From positions 1 through 64,000 of IMG/VR virus record IMGVR_UViG_3300007512_002205: DNA of 64,000 bases; one strand, written 5' to 3'. The translations under genes and the position numbers were made by a program. Shown piece by piece: positions 48,540-57,798 of the stretch; positions within the stretch are counted from its first letter, which is position 1, and every line of letters begins with the position of its first letter. The stretch comes from a virus. The notes beneath the pieces were generated by a model that made no database searches, was not told where the DNA came from, and worked only from the letters and a program-made list of their open reading frames with translations.

Positions 48540-50567
48540 TCAAAGATCCATTTTTAATTTAAAGGTGTAGCTCTGGTCTGGCTTTTTACGAACAGGATTG
48601 GCCAATGTCGCAATGCCAATAAGGTTTTCCTCTTCATCATAAACACCGATCTTATTTATATAAGTCTGCTGTGAGTATGACTCCGAATGATAATGAGAAG
48701 AAGATATAGTGTTTTTTATTTGAATATCTTCGTTCTCCCAAAACAGTTTCGAACCCGTTGAAAATAGAATTTGATTTCCTTGACTAGCAGAAATATACGA
48801 AAAATTGTTGCTCCAGTTAAGTAAGTTTTTTGGGGCGTGTGCAAACATTGTTATCGTATTTATCTTGTGTGTTCCTTCAAATTCAAGTTCGTATGAAGAT
48901 GAAATGATGTCATTGTATTCCAGGGTATTAGACTTGTATGCTCCAAAATGAATCCATTTTGGTGAATCAGTTACAACGTCTTTTTGTGAATCAATAGGTT
49001 GGATATACGGCTCTGAAATATCTGTGTTCAATGAGTCGCTTCCCGTCAAAACCAAGAACCCCTCATTATACAAAACAAAACCAACTATGCTTCCAGATGT
49101 TGATCCTGTTGTTTGGATCAAAGCACCGTTTTCATTAATGTCTTGAGCCCTTGCTGTCAAATTCCCCGTCACATAAAACTTAAGGTCAACAGACCCCTTC
49201 TTAATCCCTTCATCGTAAAAGATCTTCGGAATACTTATAAGGTTTATACTTGAAGACGGGTGCATTTTGTGTTCAGAAAGAACCTTTGCGCCAACATCAG
49301 GATGTTCAAGGTGGGGTCGCCCCCCACTCAACATCAGATTATCAAAGTTATAAGCTTCACTAAGCGGCTTATAATATTCAATAGTATTCTTTAAGGCCAA
49401 TATTCGATAGACATCAGATGTTTTTGTGTATTCCTCATCGTATGTGACCGTTTCCCCCTCAACCTCTTTCTTGTAAACAAAAACCCTGCTTATTGTCGAA
49501 ACAAGAGGCATCGGAACCTTAACGGAGCCATATAACCCCTCCTCTGTCAATTCAAATTTACCAGGGGCAAACTTTTTTATTCCCCCAACACTGTTGGCAA
49601 AAGCACTCATGGTGATATGGTTTGCGCTTACCTGATCAAAAACGTCTGGATCTGCATCATCACCATCACCCATTCGCCAATAAGACAATATCGAATTTTT
49701 CAAACCCGTTGAAATTTTTGCTAAATCCGGGGGCTTTCCTTGATTGTATAACTCTGACACCTCATCGTCTGTGACGCCCCTTGTCGTCAAAGCAACTTCG
49801 TCAATATAACCGGGAAACGATTTCCCGCCAACAGTACTGTTCCCGACCGAACCTATCAATGGATTAAGTTCTCCAGTCCTTCCGCCTGGGAAATGCCTAT
49901 GCCTTAACATCCTCTCCCCATTGATATAAAATTTTGCATCCGTATCTGAAAAAGATACTGCAACGTGCGACCATTTATTGAACGGAACCACACGCTCATC
50001 CGTCGTATAGCACTGGATTATTTCTCCGTTTGATAAAACTGCATCGGTTCCGATATCAAACCCAAGAGAGCCAACCTTCACATCTGCTTTTTGACCAAAA
50101 GCAATGTTTAGTTTTCCCAATGATGACGATGAGAACATATAGAAAACTTTCTTATTATCTACAAACCCTGAGTTCTGGTTTCCAAGGTGCATGATCCTTG
50201 GGAAAGTACTTGACGAACCCTCAACGGGATAAACCCATGCTGATATTGAATTCCGGCTTTTTAAAAAATCCCCTCCGTCCGCACTTTTTAAAAAATCCCC
50301 TCCGTCCGCACTCTGCGTCTCTTCAATATCGAAAGAGGCAACTGGATTTGAAGCTGTTTTGTCAAACAAGACTGAATATTCTGAATAGGGAAAGCTTAGA
50401 CTTAAATTTCCGCCGACTTGTAAAGCAACAAATCCTTGTTCATTATTCAACTGTCCCTGATCAGAAAGGTTGTTAAGAACAATTCTGTTATTGCTCATTC
50501 TAAAAATATATTTGGGATACGTCTTTAGAACATTCCTGAAGGTTTCATTCTTTTTAAATTTGAACAT
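48540..50567 (-). CDS. Virion protein with LamG/concanavalin-like domain
   Basis: The 675-residue protein has a LamG-type jelly roll near residues 100-265: SISAWVYPVEGSS, WSHVAVSFSDTDAKFYINGE and GYIDEVALTTRGVTDDEVSE, typical of carbohydrate-binding modules in tail fibres. The C-terminal 80 residues (YINKIGVYDEEENLIGIATL and following) parallel the C-terminus of the next upstream protein, suggesting a shared attachment domain. Near residues 88-105 a nine-residue unit SADGGDFLK is exactly duplicated. A receptor-binding or structural role is inferred. AAAGGTGG precedes the ATG. Confidence 0.7.
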   Translation of the reverse strand: MFKFKKNETFRNVLKTYPKYIFRMSNNRIVLNNLSDQGQLNNEQGFVALQVGGNLSLSFPYSEYSVLFDKTASNPVASFDIEETQSADGGDFLKSADGGDFLKSRNSISAWVYPVEGSSSTFPRIMHLGNQNSGFVDNKKVFYMFSSSSLGKLNIAFGQKADVKVGSLGFDIGTDAVLSNGEIIQCYTTDERVVPFNKWSHVAVSFSDTDAKFYINGERMLRHRHFPGGRTGELNPLIGSVGNSTVGGKSFPGYIDEVALTTRGVTDDEVSELYNQGKPPDLAKISTGLKNSILSYWRMGDGDDADPDVFDQVSANHITMSAFANSVGGIKKFAPGKFELTEEGLYGSVKVPMPLVSTISRVFVYKKEVEGETVTYDEEYTKTSDVYRILALKNTIEYYKPLSEAYNFDNLMLSGGRPHLEHPDVGAKVLSEHKMHPSSSINLISIPKIFYDEGIKKGSVDLKFYVTGNLTARAQDINENGALIQTTGSTSGSIVGFVLYNEGFLVLTGSDSLNTDISEPYIQPIDSQKDVVTDSPKWIHFGAYKSNTLEYNDIISSSYELEFEGTHKINTITMFAHAPKNLLNWSNNFSYISASQGNQILFSTGSKLFWENEDIQIKNTISSSHYHSESYSQQTYINKIGVYDEEENLIGIATLANPVRKKPDQSYTFKLKMDL
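50257..50310 (-). repeat. Two exact 27-bp tandem copies in the LamG gene
   Basis: Bases 50257-50283 and 50284-50310 are identical, duplicating nine residues in frame at the edge of the LamG domain. Confidence 0.95.
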
Positions 50568-50581
50568 GGGCCACCTTTAAA

Positions 50582-51655
50582 TCAGAAGTCTGTTCTGACA
50601 CGAATGGTAAGCTCGTCTGCGGCGGTTTTCTTCAAGGGCTCAGATAGTTTTCCTACAGCAAGCAACTCATTGTCCTCGGAATAAAGACCAACTGTTGTAA
50701 CGTATGATATGGGTGAATCCTCATTCTTGTCCTTCACACGCAACTTGCTTGCGGTCACATACGTTGGGTTCGAACTATAGTTGAACTCATTGTGATTTAG
50801 GCGACAGAAATAAACCGTTGAATTAAGCTCGGTTGTGTTGCGGAAACTGATGTTGAAGATTCTTCGACGTACAGCATCTCCTATATCATCGACACTTGAC
50901 GAAATAATCGAATCAGCGATTCTCCGGTAGCCATAGGTTCCCGACGTAAATCTAAATTCGTTATCGTCTACAAAGAATCTGTCAAGGTCAAGAACAGCAA
51001 TACCCGCTTGATAAAACACCAAACCTCTTTCTCTGTTGTTCTCAACCGCGCCTGTGTAAAGGATTCCGTATTCACCAACTGGTGAATTATCAATAAAGCT
51101 CACGGTGTTGCCTGTTGCGGCATAATCACCAATTGTAGCAACATTGTCCATGCTTGCACTGCCACAGCTTGAACCACTTGTTGCAATCTTTAGTTCAAAG
51201 GAGCCTTTTTTAATCTCATCTTTCACAAGCAATCTTGAAAAGTTAATAAACAACGGGTTTGCAATCCAATCCGCTGATGTTGGAGACAACGAGCCGGATA
51301 CGTTGATAGGAATCGCTGAACCTGTTGCATCATACCCAAACAGAAGTTGTGACATTTGAGAATAGATTGCATGTTTGATTTCTTTCTCTTGAGAGCTTGC
51401 TGTTGGTGCCGGCACTGAACCTTCTTTGTGTCCGTATGTGATATCAAAAATGTGGTTCGCTGAAGAACTGGCATAAGGATAATCATACACAGACTGGAAA
51501 TAGCCATGACTATAAAACTTAACGTTTGTGTCATTCGGAAACGTCCCATACGAACCAGACAAAAGCGATCCTGTGATCGGAATTGACTCATGCAATAAAG
51601 TTTTTTGTGTTACTTTATCGTTCTCATCCAAATTCTTAAAAATACTTGTAGCCAT
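50582..51655 (-). CDS. Virion structural protein, paralogous C-terminus with LamG protein
   Basis: The 357-residue beta-rich protein contains DITYGHKEGSVPAPTASSQ near 69-87 and a conserved-looking C-terminus YVTTVGLYSEDNELLAVGKL followed by SEPLKK and a Val/Arg strand. The latter aligns with YINKIGVYDEEENLIGIATL, NPVRKKP of the LamG protein next door. I recall the GLYxxxNELLAVGKLSxPLKK pattern from structural proteins of other myoviruses, so it may be a baseplate or fibre attachment domain. AAAGGA and GGAG precede the ATG. Confidence 0.65.
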   Translation of the reverse strand: MATSIFKNLDENDKVTQKTLLHESIPITGSLLSGSYGTFPNDTNVKFYSHGYFQSVYDYPYASSSANHIFDITYGHKEGSVPAPTASSQEKEIKHAIYSQMSQLLFGYDATGSAIPINVSGSLSPTSADWIANPLFINFSRLLVKDEIKKGSFELKIATSGSSCGSASMDNVATIGDYAATGNTVSFIDNSPVGEYGILYTGAVENNRERGLVFYQAGIAVLDLDRFFVDDNEFRFTSGTYGYRRIADSIISSSVDDIGDAVRRRIFNISFRNTTELNSTVYFCRLNHNEFNYSSNPTYVTASKLRVKDKNEDSPISYVTTVGLYSEDNELLAVGKLSEPLKKTAADELTIRVRTDF

Positions 51656-51670
51656 CTTATTCTCCGTCCT

Positions 51671-52612
51671 TTAAAATTCTGCTATGAAATGAAGCGGAAT
51701 ATTGACCACCCCACCTTGAGTCAAACCCTGAATTCTCAGGTTTGCTGATATTTTCTTCAATGAAACACTTGTACTGTTAAAGTTGGAATCTGACCTTCCG
51801 TACTTATCAAAGAAAAATTGTGCGTTGTTTAACATACTTGAAGCGCCCTTGATGCTGAACTTCAATTGTCTTCCGATTGGCCCGGCGATATTGATCTTTT
51901 CAGCCACGGGTTTTGCTTCGAAGTTATCGGGGTTTGCACCATCAGCCAAGGCCCAAACTCCTGTTCCGTCTGTTGAAATAAATGAGAGGTCGGCTTCAAC
52001 TCCACCCTCCGGTGTGTTAGTCACAACGTGACCAAACCTTGCGTCCATTGCGATTGCAAACTGTGTCTCTTCCAAATCAGTCGGCATAGCCGTTCCTGCA
52101 CCGCCGGCTTCTGCTGTGTCAAAACCCTGTCCAATTTTCAACATCAAGGTGCCCGCTGCCTTAGCTGCTGCGCGCCCATCAATGTACCCATTAACACCGT
52201 TAAAAATTGTATCGTAGTTTGGAAGAGTTGTCCCCCCGGTCAAACTTTCAACCACCTTGTCATTAACCGCAACAATGATCGTGTTCAAAGCTGACAAAGG
52301 AGCTTGTTTCGTGTTCAGTTTAAGAGTTGGTAAGAATAGAAGCTGTTGATTTGGAATGGTTAATAGTTTGTACTTCAAAGCGGCATTGGGCTCGGTTACT
52401 GCTTCCAAAACCGGACTCTTGAGAATATCAAGATCAAAATAAGCACTACCACTTGCGTGACTTGAATTGTACAAAGCGTAATCAATCTCATCATCGCTCA
52501 AAGCAAAACGAGCAACCTTAAAAGCGCCAGCTCCCTCTGCCAAACGTCGCCTTCCTGCTGTTGTAAGCACAGCATCTAAAACAATATCACCACTGTTATC
52601 TAAAAAAGCCAT
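51671..52612 (-). CDS. Virion structural protein (unknown)
   Basis: The 313-residue product begins MAFLDNSGDIVLDAVLTTAG followed by RRRLAEGAGAFKVARFALSDDEIDY, a start shared in my recollection with uncharacterised structural proteins of T4-like marine phages. The rest is beta-rich with Gly/Ala loops and no enzyme motif. AAGGAG precedes the ATG. It neighbours the fibre-like genes and is probably part of the baseplate-fibre system. Confidence 0.6.
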   Translation of the reverse strand: MAFLDNSGDIVLDAVLTTAGRRRLAEGAGAFKVARFALSDDEIDYALYNSSHASGSAYFDLDILKSPVLEAVTEPNAALKYKLLTIPNQQLLFLPTLKLNTKQAPLSALNTIIVAVNDKVVESLTGGTTLPNYDTIFNGVNGYIDGRAAAKAAGTLMLKIGQGFDTAEAGGAGTAMPTDLEETQFAIAMDARFGHVVTNTPEGGVEADLSFISTDGTGVWALADGANPDNFEAKPVAEKINIAGPIGRQLKFSIKGASSMLNNAQFFFDKYGRSDSNFNSTSVSLKKISANLRIQGLTQGGVVNIPLHFIAEF

Positions 52613-52677
52613 TCTAATCTCTCCTTTATCACTATAATTAGTCGATATTTAAAGTTCCAACCCTTCCCCGAACAAAA

Positions 52678-53982
52678 TTATATACCCAAAGAGCCAGTAA
52701 ATATTAATTCGTCCTCCGGTAGTCCTCCTGGCGGGGCAAACTCAAACCCTCCAGCTTCAGGTGAAAGGTGTCCTCCTGGCGGGGCAAACTCAAACCCTCC
52801 AACTTCAGGTGAAAGGTTTAATGAGCCCGTTGCTTCAGGTCTTGGAGCAAATTCTTCTGGATCGATGGCAACACCCTCTGCATCTACCAAATTAGCAACC
52901 TCACTTGCAAGCCCTTGACCAACCCCCGGCAATACCACAAAATCATTTGCAACTTTATTTGCTCTGTTTGTTGCGCCAGTAGCAACGGTTTTAAGATCGC
53001 CCTTTCTCACAGAAGTGCCCTCTCCACTACCGGCAACTCTAACGTTTTTCAGATCCTTTATCATCTGATTCAGGGCTTGTTTATATTCTGCTGCAATTGC
53101 AACAATATCTATGGACCCCTCTGAGCCTACGATTGATTCAAGAAGTTCTACAAAAACAGCACGATACTTCGCAATGTTCTCTTCCCTGGCTGATTGGATC
53201 GAGAACTCTTCTTTTATAGAATCCACCAACCCAGAGAACATCTTCCTTAATTTAATCTCACTTTTAACTGTGATCTGCTCCGACCCTACCACTATCCCAC
53301 GAACAAACGTGTCAAGGGCTCTTTTGATCGCAACCTGTAATGTTTCAAAATCATCTTCAATCGCCGCAAATATGAACCCAACAAGTTCTGCAAACTCACC
53401 CACGCTTACACCATCTTCAAACTGAACCAAAATGTCTTTCATGCCCTCAACAAATTCAGCAATTTCTTCACCTTTAAGCCCTTCCGAGACTAGCGGAGCG
53501 AACGTATCTTTGTTGAATGCGAAGCCTAAGTCCAGTTCAACACCCTCTTTGAAAAAGAGATTCAACCCTTCAAATCCCTCACCAATGTGTTTTGTAAAAT
53601 TTACAATCGTTTGTTTCTTGTAATCGTCAAATGCTTGTTTGGTGTTCAAAATTGTATTTTCTGTTAATAATGATACGTCCTCTGGTCCTCCGAACGTAGA
53701 AAGAAGCTCAACGAGTGTTCCAAGATCTGCTTCAGAAACCTCGTCCTCTTCTATATTTCTTTCAAGTTCTTTATTGAGGAGCGCACCAAACGGCTTCAAG
53801 AGTTCTGGGATATCACTTATCCGCTCTTCGGATAAGAACTCCTCATAGACTTCAAAAACATTACTTCCCAATTTCATCGTTTGAAGGATTTTTCTTGTCC
53901 CCTCTGCTTTAGCGTTTTTCAAAGCCTCTTCATAAAAAGCTTTTCCACTTCGAACGACTTCTTTTGCTTCCTTGATTCCCAT
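52678..53982 (-). CDS. Unknown helical protein with C-terminal Gly/Pro repeats
   Basis: The 434-residue protein is mostly helical and acidic for residues 1-320 (many Phe-containing helices such as LGFAFNKDTFAPLVSEGL), then a flexible tail with two tandem 16-residue units (LSPEVGGFEFAPPGG and LSPEAGGFEFAPPGG). No family is recognised. The ATG directly follows the preceding stop (TAAATG). Position suggests a virion or assembly protein. Confidence 0.5.
   Translation of the reverse strand: MGIKEAKEVVRSGKAFYEEALKNAKAEGTRKILQTMKLGSNVFEVYEEFLSEERISDIPELLKPFGALLNKELERNIEEDEVSEADLGTLVELLSTFGGPEDVSLLTENTILNTKQAFDDYKKQTIVNFTKHIGEGFEGLNLFFKEGVELDLGFAFNKDTFAPLVSEGLKGEEIAEFVEGMKDILVQFEDGVSVGEFAELVGFIFAAIEDDFETLQVAIKRALDTFVRGIVVGSEQITVKSEIKLRKMFSGLVDSIKEEFSIQSAREENIAKYRAVFVELLESIVGSEGSIDIVAIAAEYKQALNQMIKDLKNVRVAGSGEGTSVRKGDLKTVATGATNRANKVANDFVVLPGVGQGLASEVANLVDAEGVAIDPEEFAPRPEATGSLNLSPEVGGFEFAPPGGHLSPEAGGFEFAPPGGLPEDELIFTGSLGI
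52723..52818 (-). repeat. Two near-identical 48-bp tandem copies
   Basis: Bases 52723-52770 and 52771-52818 differ at only two positions. They encode the GGFEFAPPGG tail repeats in frame. Confidence 0.93.
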
Positions 53983-56124
53983 TTATTTTTCCAACGCCTT
54001 TGTAAATTGATCTATAAACGTATTGTAAACCTTGCTATAATTCAAAACTACCGTTTCTTTTGAAGAACTCTTCGTGGCTTTCACCATTTTTTCTGCTTCT
54101 TTTTTGATGCCACCTTCGTTGACTGGCTTCTTATTCATTACCGCACCACCAACAACTCCAGTGATATTACTCTCTAATACTACATTAGGTTTCGATAAAA
54201 TGTTAATCGTTTCGTTTGCAGCTTGTTTAACTTTTGCTTCATCTTCTGTTTTTACACCTTCAATACTTGTCAACCCTGCAAGAACATCCTTGACAAAATT
54301 TATTTGTTGTAATTTCAAATCATCTCCGGGTTTTGTAGGTGGGGGTGGAGGTGGAGGTGGTGTTTCTGCTTTGTTTTCTTCCACTTTATCAAGGACGTTC
54401 CCCTCATTCGACGATTCCTCTTTGCTCTCATCTTTGTTCAACACCGCATTTAAAAGCCCAAGCATACTAATCGCTTTTCCATCAGTTCCTTTTCCTAAAC
54501 CAGCACCTTGTGAAAGAACTGTCTTTACCGACTCTCCGAGTGCTGTTGTTATACCCAAATTTGCTATTCCTAAAATACTCGATTCTCCACTTGCAAAAGG
54601 ATCTTTTCCAGAAAGAATAAGATCAACAGCCTTATCCAGCGCCGTTTTTATTGGAATGTCAGCAATGACCTCTTGAATCCCGCTTCCTTTTGGAGATTCA
54701 AGCCCTTTTGATGTCGCTTTGAAGTTTATATTCAGATCTATTTTTCTCTTAGTTCTCCTCGAACCAACTCTAATTTTAAAGTTTGGCCTATCACTATACA
54801 CCGATTCTGCGCTTGGAACGATTCCAAGGTCAGATTTTTCCACCGCCTCTCCTTCCAAAATATCTTCTCTGTCTACAATAAGCTGTGATAGTGATGGTTC
54901 TATACGAAGTTTTCCTACGAAATTTTTCCGACGAATTGATTTCTTTTTCTGCTTTTTCTTGAAAATTTGAGTTGTTAAATACACAACCCCACCATCATCA
55001 ACCATCTCGACTTCATAAACTTTTGATAAGTGAGACTTGATTCCTGGTGTTTTTGAATTGGTGAAAAAACGATAATACTTCTTTACATTCGGTTTGAGAG
55101 CTTGATCAATAATTGCCGCTCTTTCAGGTAAAATCGGACGCCCACTCTGGAACCCTGTAAGAGGATTATCGGAAACTTCCACAACAAAACTCTTTATGAA
55201 GCTTAGTTGCGTAAAAACCTTCTTTTTCACAGGGCCTGTTTGAGGTTGCAAAAGAATAAGTACTTTGTTGTTTACACCGGCATATGGGTAAAAAGTTACC
55301 AACGGTGGGTATGGTGGGATAAGAGCCTCGTTTACTAAATTCTCTACCTCTTCCTTCTTCAACTCCAATGGCTTATCTTTCTTTATTTTTTCAATAACTT
55401 TTGTTGCTTCTGTCTTAACAACGTCTTTTACCTCTGTAAAAGATTTCGGAGTCGACTTTGGCCCAGTTGAAAGTTCTTCCCCAAGGTTTTTAACTGCATC
55501 GAGCAAATCACCACCCCCCTGATTCTTACCCTCGTTTTTCTTATTGCTATCCCCTTTAGACCCGCCAAGACCACTGTCATTTGCACCGCCACCAAGGCTG
55601 AACAACATTACCTGATCCTTTAAGACGGTTTCCTTGTCTTCCTTTTCTTTCTCCTTTTCCTCATCTGTTTTCAGAGTTGTGGTTGTTGTAATCAGATTCA
55701 TCCCAGGAATAAACAATGGCGGTGGCGGTGGCGGTGGCGGTGGCGGCGGTGGCGGCGGTGGCGGCTTAACGAGCCCCTTCTTAACGCTTCGCGCGCCATT
55801 CTTTCTTTGAAGGAAATCATATCCAGAATCCCTTCTCCCACTCTTTTTCATAAAAAAGATTCTATATGTCCCAGCTTTAATTATTGTTGGGATACCGGCG
55901 AGAACCCTTTGTGGGGGATATGTCCTCACAGAATGAAATGTCGATTTGATTATCAACTTCTTTTCACCGGCTGGCGGCGACTGATCGGATTCAAGCTCAA
56001 GAGCATGACCCTGATCTTTGCTGAAGGGTATGTCCCCAAACAGATTTCCGTCTGCGTTGATTATGATGTTCTTCCAAGACTCACGCCACTCAGCGGTTAA
56101 AATTTTGCCTGTTTCTTCTGCCAT
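53983..56124 (-). CDS. Large virion protein with polyproline tracts
   Basis: The 713-residue protein has a beta-rich N-terminal part (1-110), a run of 16 consecutive prolines at about residues 121-136, a disordered Gly/Lys/Glu-rich region, a beta-rich middle (VTFYPYAGVNNKVLILLQPQ; SFVVEVSDNPLTGFQ), which could be fibronectin-like, and a second tract of eight prolines near 591-598 before a helical end. Function is unknown. Long polyproline needs EF-P for efficient synthesis. A candidate late motif lies 25 bases upstream. It belongs to the baseplate-fibre block by neighbourhood. Confidence 0.6.
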   Translation of the reverse strand: MAEETGKILTAEWRESWKNIIINADGNLFGDIPFSKDQGHALELESDQSPPAGEKKLIIKSTFHSVRTYPPQRVLAGIPTIIKAGTYRIFFMKKSGRRDSGYDFLQRKNGARSVKKGLVKPPPPPPPPPPPPPPPPLFIPGMNLITTTTTLKTDEEKEKEKEDKETVLKDQVMLFSLGGGANDSGLGGSKGDSNKKNEGKNQGGGDLLDAVKNLGEELSTGPKSTPKSFTEVKDVVKTEATKVIEKIKKDKPLELKKEEVENLVNEALIPPYPPLVTFYPYAGVNNKVLILLQPQTGPVKKKVFTQLSFIKSFVVEVSDNPLTGFQSGRPILPERAAIIDQALKPNVKKYYRFFTNSKTPGIKSHLSKVYEVEMVDDGGVVYLTTQIFKKKQKKKSIRRKNFVGKLRIEPSLSQLIVDREDILEGEAVEKSDLGIVPSAESVYSDRPNFKIRVGSRRTKRKIDLNINFKATSKGLESPKGSGIQEVIADIPIKTALDKAVDLILSGKDPFASGESSILGIANLGITTALGESVKTVLSQGAGLGKGTDGKAISMLGLLNAVLNKDESKEESSNEGNVLDKVEENKAETPPPPPPPPTKPGDDLKLQQINFVKDVLAGLTSIEGVKTEDEAKVKQAANETINILSKPNVVLESNITGVVGGAVMNKKPVNEGGIKKEAEKMVKATKSSSKETVVLNYSKVYNTFIDQFTKALEK
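55717..55764 (-). repeat. 48-base CCA/CCG repeat encoding 16 prolines
   Basis: Sixteen codons alternate CCG and CCA with two CCG CCG CCA blocks. Only two of the four Pro codons are used, consistent with expansion by slippage. Confidence 0.9.
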
Positions 56125-56127
56125 GTA

Positions 56128-57795
56128 TTATTTCTCTATGTAAAAATACCTATTATAAATAGGAAGGCTGGTCTTTTCAGTTGGAATAACTCCAAGATCA
56201 TTGTTCAGATAAGGGTTCAGTCTACATAGTATTTTTTGACCCGCTGGGATCTCTTCTATGATTGACTTTTTAAGAGGTGTCCACGCCTCTGCAAAGGTAG
56301 AACTCTGAGCTTCTAAGTACTCTACATTAACAAGGTTCTTGAAATTATTCCAAAGCAAGCCAAACAAAAGAACGTTGCTTCTTATAGGTTCTCCAGCATC
56401 ACTAAATATCAAACTCTGCTCTTCTTTTCGATATTCTCCGTACAAAAATTGCAATTGAATTGGCAAATCATCTATACCCTCTCTCAGCTTCTCAAAAACC
56501 CTTCTGAAAAATAGTCTATCCGAATTGATAAAATTATCCACTTCACGAAGAACGGTTACAAGCATAAGAAGCTTGGCTTTGTTTTTTGAATACACAGCTT
56601 TCTTATCGATTTCTGCGCTCTTTACCTCGACCTCTAAAGACGATTCCATAGCCGCACCCGTTTGCAAACCTGTTGCCACCTGTTGTGTCACTTTGGTTTT
56701 TGGCCGCCTCTTTCCATGAGTAGTCTCAACTGAAAAAGAAGTGGCAGTGCTCATCTCAGATAAGCCAACATTGTGATTGATTCCCGTGTGGCTTATAAGG
56801 CTCGTTTGTAACAAAACATCAACCGTTTCTTGTCGATCTTTTGGTGTTACATCAAAATGAATTCTTTTGTTTGCATTGAGAATATTCAAAAACACTATTG
56901 CGTTTTCAGAAACCTCCTTGTTCAATTCGTTTTTCGCTATTTTGTTAAAAAAGTTGAAATTGGCACTATCAAACAAAGAGCCGTTTACATCAAATTCCCT
57001 CGGAGATAAATGAATTGACTCTCCTGACAAATTGTACCTCTCTTCTTCGGAGGAAACTCTCCCCAGAAACTCTTCCGAAGTAAAAGAAACTATTTCGTCT
57101 GTGGTTATTTCCCTTGGAATAACGTACTCAACCCCATCAAGTTCATTTTCAAAACGAAGTTCCTCTGTGAACAAGTTTTTGAGTATCGCAATGTCATTTG
57201 TTTTTGACTCTTTAAAAACCTCGATTCTCGCCTTTATATTATGAAAAAGTTTATCAAGATTAAATGTTTCATCTCCGGGATAAACAACGTTATATAACTC
57301 AAAAGCAAAATCCTGCATATCTGGTGAAAAGAAATCCTTGTCTACAAAATTTTGAACTGCTATATCGTATGTCACATCTCGATAATAAACCCTTGCCTGT
57401 AGATTGAAATCCTTAAGCTTTCTAGCATCAGTGTATTTTGCCCCACCACTAATCTTCAAAAAAGGGTGGTCTTCGTTGACAAACAAAGTGTTTTCTTGTG
57501 TGTTCTCGACGATAACCGTTTCATCCTTTGAGACAAGCTCCGTCTTTATTGAAAAAATTGCATCTGATAATAGTTCGTCACCTACTCCTTCAAGATCCAG
57601 CATCTCTGGAAACCTGCTTTTGTCCAAAAACAACTGGCGAGTGTCCACATAAAAATAGAAAGCAAAGTTCCCTTCACCATCAAATGTATGGTGCAGTCTT
57701 GAAAAATAAGGCTTATCGTATAAGAGAAAAAGGTTTTTATTTGCCCTAGAGTTTCTGTCTAAATCACCTGAAAACGGGGCAATCGTCAAAGTCAT
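56128..57795 (-). CDS. Large unknown virion protein (555 residues)
   Basis: The protein begins MTLTIAPFSGDLDRNSRANK and has alternating beta and helical regions (FAFYFYVDTRQLFLDKSRF near 44-62; a Ser/Thr/Val segment SEMSTATSFSVETTHGKRR near 346-364). No recognised family or enzyme motif. It lies between two structural-type genes separated by three-base gaps, so a baseplate role is inferred. GAGGA precedes the ATG. A late promoter motif for the next gene lies in its 3' end. Confidence 0.55.
   Translation of the reverse strand: MTLTIAPFSGDLDRNSRANKNLFLLYDKPYFSRLHHTFDGEGNFAFYFYVDTRQLFLDKSRFPEMLDLEGVGDELLSDAIFSIKTELVSKDETVIVENTQENTLFVNEDHPFLKISGGAKYTDARKLKDFNLQARVYYRDVTYDIAVQNFVDKDFFSPDMQDFAFELYNVVYPGDETFNLDKLFHNIKARIEVFKESKTNDIAILKNLFTEELRFENELDGVEYVIPREITTDEIVSFTSEEFLGRVSSEEERYNLSGESIHLSPREFDVNGSLFDSANFNFFNKIAKNELNKEVSENAIVFLNILNANKRIHFDVTPKDRQETVDVLLQTSLISHTGINHNVGLSEMSTATSFSVETTHGKRRPKTKVTQQVATGLQTGAAMESSLEVEVKSAEIDKKAVYSKNKAKLLMLVTVLREVDNFINSDRLFFRRVFEKLREGIDDLPIQLQFLYGEYRKEEQSLIFSDAGEPIRSNVLLFGLLWNNFKNLVNVEYLEAQSSTFAEAWTPLKKSIIEEIPAGQKILCRLNPYLNNDLGVIPTEKTSLPIYNRYFYIEK
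56150..56162 (-). promoter_or_regulatory. Candidate late promoter motif upstream of the polyproline gene
   Basis: CTATTTATAATAG on the minus strand, ending 25 bases before the ATG at 56124 and embedded in the 3' end of the preceding gene; its presence in coding sequence strengthens the case for a functional site. Confidence 0.55.
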
Positions 57796-57798
57796 AAG

